From: Micromonospora trifolii
GTDB lineage: Bacteria; Actinomycetota; Actinomycetes; Mycobacteriales; Micromonosporaceae
Length of the DNA stretch: 64,000 nucleotides
Direction of reading: 5' to 3'
Assembly: GCF_022229005.1 (NCBI RefSeq)
Contig: NZ_JAKKFD010000055.1
Span: 1-64,000, forward strand
The notes beneath the pieces were generated by a model. It was not told the DNA's origin. It ran no database searches and was given only the letters and a program-made list of their open reading frames with translations. Shown here in pieces: positions 58,620-64,000 of this stretch (positions are counted from its first letter, which is position 1; each line of letters starts with the position of its first letter). Position numbers and translations under genes: made by a program.

Positions 58620-61600
58620 TCAGATCAGGCGGAGCTGGCGGTCCTTGGGGCGGCGGGGCTCGGCTTCGCCGAAGCGCTCGAACAGGCCGGGGTCGATGGT
58701 GTTGAGGAACGGCGAGGGTGCGCAGTCGCGCTCGGTGCCGTGGCGGGTGCGGCGGGCGGCGTGACTGACGTACAGCCGGTCCTGGGCCCGGGTCAGGCCG
58801 ACGAAGAGGAGCCGGCGCTCCTCGGCGACGGCGTCCTCGTCGGGCGTCGAGCCCGGCCAGCGCAGCGGCAACAGCCCGTCCTCGACGCCGACCAGGAAGA
58901 CCACCGGAAACTCCAGGCCCTTCGCTGCGTGCAGGGTGAGCAGCGTGACGGCCTCGGCACGCGGGTCGAGCGCGTCCACCTCCGCGCCGGTGGCCAACTG
59001 CGACAGGAACGCCTCCAGGTCGTCGCCGCAGCGTCGGGCCAGGGGGGTCAGCAGGTCCACGGCCGAGCGGACGTCCTCGGGACGGACCGCGCTGGCGGCG
59101 CCGTCCAGGGTGGGCACGGCGAACCGCTCGGCGACCACCTGACCGGCCAGCCGCACCCGGGCGGCCAGTGAGCCGGCCAGACCGTCGGCGTGCCGTAGCT
59201 CGCGGGCGATGGCCGCCACCCCGAGCCGGTCCCGCAGCCGGTCGTGGGAACGCTTCTGCACGGGGATGTTGGCCCGGGTCAGGGCGTCCACGATCGGGGC
59301 TGCCTGCGCGTCGGTGCGGTACAGCACGGCGATGTCGGAAAACGACAGCGAGGTGGACCGGCCGTCGATGCGGCCCGAGTCCAGCGAGCGGTGCGACAAC
59401 CCGCCGACCAGATCGTCGACGGTACGCACCACGAAGTCGGCCTCCTCGGCCACCGACGCCGCCGGGTAGCGCCCGACCAGCGGAGCCTCCGGGTCGAGCC
59501 GGGCCGGGTCCAGTCGCCGACCCCGGACCAGCGAGGACGGTGCGATGGCCTGCACGGCGGCGGCCAGGATCGGGGCCGACGAGCGGTAGTTGCGGTTGAG
59601 TCGGACCAGTCGGGCGTCGGTGAAGTCCTCGGAGAAGCGCAGGAAGTAGCCGACGTCGGCACCCCGGAACGAGTAGATCGCCTGGTCCGGGTCGCCGATC
59701 GCGCAGAGGTTGCCGTCGGCGGGGCTGAGCAGCCTCAGCAGCTCGTACTGCACCTCGTCGACGTCCTGGTACTCGTCGACGAAGATCCACCGCCAGCGGT
59801 CCCGGTACCGTTCGACAAGCTTCCGGTCGGCCCGCAGCAGCTCCACCGGCAGGGTCACCAGTTCGTCCAGGTCGACCAGGTCCTGCTTGCGCAGCAGCGA
59901 CACGTAGGCGGCACCGTCGTCGCCGGCCTCGGTGCGGGCCGCCGCCCGCTCGGCGTCGTCGGCGATCCGGAAGTCGACCGGGAGACCCGCCGCGTCGGCG
60001 TTCTCCCGCAGGATGGTCAACCCCAAGGCGTGGAACGTACCCACTGTGACGTCCTCGGCGACCGGGCCGAGCAGGCCGTCGAGGCGGTGCCGCAGCTCCT
60101 CGGCGGCCCGGCGGGTGAACGTGATCGCGAGGCAGTGCTCGGGAAAGACGTTCAGCTCCGCGCACAGGTACGCGATCCGGTGGGTGAGCGTCCTGGTCTT
60201 GCCGGTGCCCGGACCGGCCACGATGAGCAGCGGACCACCGGGTGCGGAGGCGGCCACCCGCTGCATGGCGTCCAGTCGGTCCAGCAGGCCGGTGCCGACC
60301 TCCTCCATGCCGGAGAGCATCGGCTCGAACGGCTCGTGCGGAGACGGTGGTGACGCGATCGGCGGCGCGGGCGCCGGGACCGTCTTCCGCTTCGGCTCCG
60401 CCTTCGCCGCCGCCGGGCGCTTGGCCGGGACCCGGGGAGCCGGCTCCGTGGGTCGCCGCTGCGCCGGCACCGGTACGTCGAACAGCGTCTCCTGCGTGCC
60501 CAGCTCGGCCGGGTCGAAGAGCGTGATCACGCCGTACTCGCCGTCGTAACCGGGCACCCGGCGGACGTCGCCACGCCGCAGCCGCCCGATGCCCTCCGCG
60601 AGCAGCTCACCACCGGCCTGCGCGACCTCGGTCAGCGGCGTCGTGGTCAGGATCTCCAGCTCGGGGCCGAGCGCGGCCAGCAGCTCGTTGAGCCGCCCCT
60701 CGACCTTCTTCGACCGGGCACCCACCTTGTTGATCTCACCGAGGATCTCGGCCAGCGGCACCAGGTGCGTGACGTCCCGGGCGTTCGCCGGCCGGTGCCC
60801 GTCCGGACGGTCGGCCAACTCCTCGATCCGGCTGAGGACTCCCACGGTGAGGGGCTTGCCGCACTCGGGGCAGCGCCCGTCGGCGGCCCGGGTGCGCTCC
60901 GGAGACCAGTTGACCCCGCACAGCCGGTGCCCGTCCGCGTGGTACTTGCCCTCCTCCGGGAAGAATTCGACAGTGCCGGCCAGGCCGACACCGGTCCGCA
61001 GCGCCTCCCGAACGGCGAAGTAGTCCCGTTCGGCGGTCAGCACTGTCGCCTCCCGGCCGAGCGCCGGCGGCGAGTGCGCATCCGAGTTGGACACCAGTTG
61101 GTAGCCGTCCAGGCTGCCGACCCGCCAGTTCATGGCGGGGTCGGAGGAGAGCCCGGTCTCCACGGCGAAGATGTGCTCGGCCAGGTCCGCGTAGCAGTCC
61201 GCGATCGCGTCGAAGCCGGACTTCGAGCCCAGCGCGGAGAACCAGGGAGTCCAGATGTGCGCCGGCACCAGGTAGCCGTCCGGGCTGGCCTCCAGGGTGA
61301 TCTCCAGCAGGTCGCGGGAGTCCAGTCCGAGGATCGGTCGGCCGTCGGAGCCGAGGTTGCCGATCCGGCCGAGCGCGGTGTTGAACCGGGCCACCGCGTC
61401 CAGATCCGGCAGGTAGATCAGGTGGTGCACCTTGCGGGTCCGGTCGTCCCGCTTGTAGATGGTGGAGATCTCCACGCTCAGCATGAAACGGACCGGGTCC
61501 GCCTCCGCCGTCTGCGCGAGCCGGGGTGGCAGCCGACGGGCGATGTCCCGTTCCGCCTCCGGGCCGAGCCGGTAGAGCCCCGGCTCGGCAGGGCGCAGCG

Positions 61601-61814
61601 TCTCCCGCAGTTGGTCGTACCAGGCGGGGTGGGTGAAGTCGCCGGTGCCGAGCAGGCCGATGCCCTTACGCCGGGCCCACCACGCGAGGTTCGGCAGGGT
61701 GAGGTCACGGCTGCACGCGCGCGAGTACTTCGAGTGGATGTGCAGGTCCGCGACGAATGGCGGTAGGCCACCGGGGGGTACGGCGCTGAACGGGGGCACG
61801 CCGCATCCTGTCAC
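58620..61814 (-). CDS. EndoQ-like PHP nuclease fused to a UvrD/Rep helicase
   Basis: 1064 residues. Residues ~15-430 look like Endonuclease Q, a PHP-fold nuclease for deaminated bases: ADLHIHSKYSRACSRD (metal His 25/27), GLLGTGDFTHPAW, VSNSDAHSPP (241-250) and a zinc-finger C299, C315xxC318 in CPECGKPLTVGVL. A Pro/Ala/Lys linker (~450-500) leads to a UvrD-family helicase: Walker A VAGPGTGKTRTLTHR at 532-546, TFTRRAAEELRHRL, VDEYQDVDEVQYELL, RLNRNYRSS, LHAAKGLEFPVVFLVG and GLTRAQDRLYVSHA. The fusion would couple incision at uracil or hypoxanthine to unwinding. GTG 61814 is the longest start; GTG 61799, after ACAGGATGC, is an alternative. Confidence 0.88.
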   Translation of the reverse strand: MTGCGVPPFSAVPPGGLPPFVADLHIHSKYSRACSRDLTLPNLAWWARRKGIGLLGTGDFTHPAWYDQLRETLRPAEPGLYRLGPEAERDIARRLPPRLAQTAEADPVRFMLSVEISTIYKRDDRTRKVHHLIYLPDLDAVARFNTALGRIGNLGSDGRPILGLDSRDLLEITLEASPDGYLVPAHIWTPWFSALGSKSGFDAIADCYADLAEHIFAVETGLSSDPAMNWRVGSLDGYQLVSNSDAHSPPALGREATVLTAERDYFAVREALRTGVGLAGTVEFFPEEGKYHADGHRLCGVNWSPERTRAADGRCPECGKPLTVGVLSRIEELADRPDGHRPANARDVTHLVPLAEILGEINKVGARSKKVEGRLNELLAALGPELEILTTTPLTEVAQAGGELLAEGIGRLRRGDVRRVPGYDGEYGVITLFDPAELGTQETLFDVPVPAQRRPTEPAPRVPAKRPAAAKAEPKRKTVPAPAPPIASPPSPHEPFEPMLSGMEEVGTGLLDRLDAMQRVAASAPGGPLLIVAGPGTGKTRTLTHRIAYLCAELNVFPEHCLAITFTRRAAEELRHRLDGLLGPVAEDVTVGTFHALGLTILRENADAAGLPVDFRIADDAERAAARTEAGDDGAAYVSLLRKQDLVDLDELVTLPVELLRADRKLVERYRDRWRWIFVDEYQDVDEVQYELLRLLSPADGNLCAIGDPDQAIYSFRGADVGYFLRFSEDFTDARLVRLNRNYRSSAPILAAAVQAIAPSSLVRGRRLDPARLDPEAPLVGRYPAASVAEEADFVVRTVDDLVGGLSHRSLDSGRIDGRSTSLSFSDIAVLYRTDAQAAPIVDALTRANIPVQKRSHDRLRDRLGVAAIARELRHADGLAGSLAARVRLAGQVVAERFAVPTLDGAASAVRPEDVRSAVDLLTPLARRCGDDLEAFLSQLATGAEVDALDPRAEAVTLLTLHAAKGLEFPVVFLVGVEDGLLPLRWPGSTPDEDAVAEERRLLFVGLTRAQDRLYVSHAARRTRHGTERDCAPSPFLNTIDPGLFERFGEAEPRRPKDRQLRLI

Positions 61815-61860
61815 GCCCGCCGCGCCGGCCAGCCGCCGCCACGCGCGGACGTGACCTCCG

Positions 61861-63105
61861 CTATGCCGAGCGCAGCTCGACCAGACTGATCTGCGGCTCC
61901 GCGCCGACCCGGACCGGCGGCCCCCAGAAACCGGCGCCGTTCGTCACGTAGACCTTGGTGCCGTCGACCTCGCCGAGCCCGCTGACCACCGGCTGCTCCA
62001 GCCCGACGGCCAGGTTGAACGGCACCATCTGGCCGCCGTGGGTGTGCCCTGACAGTTGCAGGTCGACGCCGTACCGGGCCGCCTCCTTGGCCGCCAGCGG
62101 CTGGTGCGCGAGCAGGACAACGGGTCGGCTCGGGTCGCGGTCACCGAGGGCGGCGGCGAAGTCCGGCCCGGCGGCGAGGCCGGTGCCCACCGCGGTGAGG
62201 TCGTTCACGCCGGCCAGGTCGAGCACACCGCCCCGGGCCTGGATCTCCTGCCGCCGGTTCTGCAGCACCCGCAGACCGAGTCGGTCGACCTCCTGGACCC
62301 ACTCCTCCACGCCGGAGTAGTACTCGTGGTTGCCGGTGACGAAGAAGCTGCCGTGGCGGGAGCGCAGGTCACGCAGCGGCGCGGCGGCCGAGCCGAGTTC
62401 GGCCACGGAGCCGTCGACCAGGTCACCGACGACCGCGACGATGTCCGCGTCGAGCCGGTTGATCGCGGCGACGATCCGCTCGGTGTGTGCCCGCCCGCGC
62501 AGCGGGCCGAGGTGGATGTCGGAGACGGTGGCGATGCGCAGACCGTCCATGCTGCGGGGGAGCTTGGCCAGCGGGATCCGCACCCGGTCGAGGTGGGGCG
62601 GGCCGAGCGCCGTGCGGATGCCGTACCCGGTGACGCCGGTGGCGGTGAGGCCCGCGAAGATGGCCGCCCCACGGGCCAGCATCAGCCGACGGGACGGGTC
62701 GTGGTCCGGTGCCGCGACGGCGCCGGCGGCCGGCGGCTCGGTCGGCCCGGCGGCGCCGACCAGCACCGGCTCGGGCGCGGCGGTGGTGGGCTCGGCGGCG
62801 ACCACGCGGCGACGCAGCACCAGCCGGGCGACGAGCATCGGAACTTCCAGCACTACCAGTACGACAAGCAGGTAGAACATCAGCGCGAGCCACAGGTAGC
62901 CCGGCCACGCGAGCCAGTAGAGCCCGGCCTGCGTCCCGGCGAGGGTGACCGGCACGAGCAGGGCCAGCACCAGGGCGGCGATCCCGCCGATCCGTCGCCA
63001 GCGGCCCGGCGTGGTGGTGTCCCGAACGAGTCGCTTCCACAGGTAGAGGTGGATGAGACCGGTGACCAGCGCCAGGACAGCCACGAACCCCAGAACCGCC
63101 ATCAT
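61861..63105 (-). CDS. Membrane-anchored metallophosphoesterase
   Basis: 414 residues. Four to five N-terminal membrane segments (AVLGFVAVLALVTGLIHLYL, IAALVLALLVPVTLAGTQAG, YLWLALMFYLLVVLVVLEVP) are followed by a twin-arginine-like RRLMLARGAAIFAGLTATG. The calcineurin-like domain shows DGLRIATVSDIHLGPLRG, DIVAVVGDLVDGS, FFVTGNHEYYSG, VLLAHQP and LQLSGHTHGGQMVPF, the complete metal-ligand set (YkuE type). It probably hydrolyses phosphoesters at the outer membrane face. ATG 63105 follows GGGAGGCG. It starts 13 bp after the moaD stop. Confidence 0.9.
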   Translation of the reverse strand: MMAVLGFVAVLALVTGLIHLYLWKRLVRDTTTPGRWRRIGGIAALVLALLVPVTLAGTQAGLYWLAWPGYLWLALMFYLLVVLVVLEVPMLVARLVLRRRVVAAEPTTAAPEPVLVGAAGPTEPPAAGAVAAPDHDPSRRLMLARGAAIFAGLTATGVTGYGIRTALGPPHLDRVRIPLAKLPRSMDGLRIATVSDIHLGPLRGRAHTERIVAAINRLDADIVAVVGDLVDGSVAELGSAAAPLRDLRSRHGSFFVTGNHEYYSGVEEWVQEVDRLGLRVLQNRRQEIQARGGVLDLAGVNDLTAVGTGLAAGPDFAAALGDRDPSRPVVLLAHQPLAAKEAARYGVDLQLSGHTHGGQMVPFNLAVGLEQPVVSGLGEVDGTKVYVTNGAGFWGPPVRVGAEPQISLVELRSA

Positions 63106-63118
63106 GTGTGCGCCTCCC

Positions 63119-63373
63119 TCAGCCGCCCGCGAACGGGGGCAGGACATCGATCGTGGCCCCGGCCGGTAGGGGTGCCTGACGATCATGACAGGTGACGCCG
63201 TCCACGAGGAAACTCGCAACCCGCAGCACCCCGGCGAGCCGGTCGCCGTGGCGCTGGGTCAGCTCGGCCGTGAGGTCGTCGAGTGACCGCCCGCCGGGGA
63301 TGGCCTCCTCGGCGCGGCCGGCGGCGGCGCGGGCGCCCGCGAAGTAGCGGATGGTCAGCGGGGTCCCCTCCAT
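63119..63373 (-). CDS. moaD: Molybdopterin synthase sulfur-carrier subunit
   Basis: 84 residues from ATG 63373. Ubiquitin-like fold: LTIRYFAGARAAAGRAEEAI, LDDLTAELTQRHGDRL, and the terminal LPPFAGG whose glycines carry the thiocarboxylate. Partner of MoaE, encoded 13 kb away. It begins 2 bp after the moaA stop, so it is in one operon with it. Confidence 0.94.
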   Translation of the reverse strand: MEGTPLTIRYFAGARAAAGRAEEAIPGGRSLDDLTAELTQRHGDRLAGVLRVASFLVDGVTCHDRQAPLPAGATIDVLPPFAGG

Positions 63374-63375
63374 GC

Positions 63376-64000
63376 TCAGCCTCCGATCGCGGACATCGGG
63401 CGGGTCGGCTGGAGGAAGGTGGGGTCGTCGATGCCGTGCCCGGCGCGCTTGCCCCACATCGCGGTACGCCAGCGTCGGGCCAACTCGTCGTCATCCGCGC
63501 CGGTGCGCAGTGCGGCGCGCAGGTCCGACTCTTCGGTGGCGAAGAGGCAGGCGCGGACCTGGCCGTCGGCGGTCAACCGGGTGCGGTCGCAGTCCCCGCA
63601 GAAGGGGCGGGTGACGCTGGCGATCACACCGACCCGGGCCGGGCCTCCGTCGACCAGCCAGGTCTCCGCCGGTGCCGCGCCGCGCTCGGCCGGATCGGGG
63701 CTCAGATCGAACACGGTACGCAGCGACGCCAGGATCTCCTCGGCGGTGACCATGGTGTCGCGGGCCCAACCGTGCTGGGCGTCCAACGGCATCTGCTCGA
63801 TGATGCGCAACTGGTAGTCGTGATCGAGGGCGAAGCGGAGCAGCGCCGGCGCCTCGTCCTCGTTGAGACCACGCATCAGCACTGAATTGATCTTCACGGG
63901 GTTGAGCCCGGCAGCCGCCGCTCCGGCGAGCCCGGCCAGCACCGCGTCGAGGCGGGGGCGGCGGGTGAGCGTGGTGAACCGGTCCGGGTCCAGGGTGTCC
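63376..64000 (-). CDS. moaA: GTP 3',8-cyclase MoaA, C-terminal part (runs off the right edge)
   Basis: About 208 residues of the C-terminal half are inside the window. INSVLMRGLNEDEAPALLRF, RIIEQMPLDA and the second iron-sulfur cluster ligands in RPFCGDCDRTRLTADGQVRA plus ACLF, ending MSAIGG with the essential terminal double glycine. The N-terminal radical SAM CxxxCxxC motif lies beyond position 64000. It makes the cyclic intermediate used by MoaC. Confidence 0.95.
   Translation of the reverse strand, partial: DTLDPDRFTTLTRRPRLDAVLAGLAGAAAAGLNPVKINSVLMRGLNEDEAPALLRFALDHDYQLRIIEQMPLDAQHGWARDTMVTAEEILASLRTVFDLSPDPAERGAAPAETWLVDGGPARVGVIASVTRPFCGDCDRTRLTADGQVRACLFATEESDLRAALRTGADDDELARRWRTAMWGKRAGHGIDDPTFLQPTRPMSAIGG

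Noticed and set aside
1..64000. CRISPR arrays, insertion sequences, prophage, tRNA or rRNA genes
   Set aside because: No regularly spaced repeats, transposase or phage proteins, or cloverleaf sequences were recognised by reading both strands.

Overview
The window is high-GC actinobacterial DNA with strongly G/C-biased third codon positions and many GTG starts. Gene content and order (trxA-trxB, anti-sigma, sigM, MurJ-partner pseudokinase, murJ, pcnB, ino1-padR, ponA, rpsF-ssb-rpsR-rplI, dnaB) match the conserved chromosomal core on the parAB side of oriC in Actinobacteria. Two GTTTCACGTGAAAC parS sites and a cluster of DnaA-box sequences lie near the left end. Gene families and sequence style suggest Micromonosporaceae (a Micromonospora-like organism). 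That assignment is inference, because the window has no rRNA gene.

Layout. 1-1341: end of an unidentified Asp/Arg-rich protein, then a non-coding stretch with parS sites, a 9-bp tandem repeat and DnaA boxes. 1342-7034: HIT-like protein, D-Ala-D-Ala ligase-like enzyme, aminotransferase, GNAT acetyltransferase, cell-wall amidase. 7206-14242 (all minus): thioredoxin system with a SigR-type promoter, an anti-sigma/SigM pair, a MurJ-associated pseudokinase and MurJ. 14369-24637: CCA-adding enzyme, a secreted repeat protein, flotillin/NfeD, O6-methylguanine methyltransferase, and padR-ino1 with a perfect palindromic operator. 24835-32361: PonA-type penicillin-binding protein, two multi-membrane-span proteins probably involved in surface glycan assembly, endonuclease IV. 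32936-38125: ribosomal/SSB operon with an SD-sequestering leader resembling the S6:S18 mRNA motif, a hypothetical membrane protein, and dnaB. 38149-47641: accessory block with a maleylpyruvate-isomerase-like protein, a zinc-finger protein, a phosphoribosyltransferase, a GT87-type membrane protein, a GGDEF-EAL c-di-GMP enzyme and a very large SARP/AfsR-type regulator. 47903-50644: molybdenum cofactor genes moaC-mogA-moeA-moaE. 50649-58484: mixed accessory genes (GT87, DoxX, GNAT, AAA ATPase with an operator-like palindrome, two tandem LppU-like proteins, EamA transporter, prepilin peptidase). 58620-64000: an EndoQ-UvrD fusion, a metallophosphoesterase, moaD and the 3' part of moaA.

Functional themes. 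Cell envelope: Ddl-like ligase, amidase, MurJ and its pseudokinase partner, PonA, three GT87-like membrane proteins, flotillin. Genome maintenance: DnaB, SSB, endonuclease IV, Ogt, EndoQ-UvrD, parS and DnaA boxes. Redox: TrxA/B, SigM, and Ino1, which supplies mycothiol and phosphatidylinositol precursors. Molybdenum cofactor synthesis is split into two clusters about 13 kb apart.

The observations I rate highest are the candidate S6:S18-type leader, the EndoQ-UvrD fusion, codon-usage islands in dnaB that fall at known intein insertion points, the cysteine-free S18 in the main operon, the PadR palindrome, the AAA-ATPase operator, and repeated -10 sequences 6-9 nt from start codons that imply many leaderless transcripts. 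No insertion sequence, prophage, CRISPR array, tRNA or rRNA was found.
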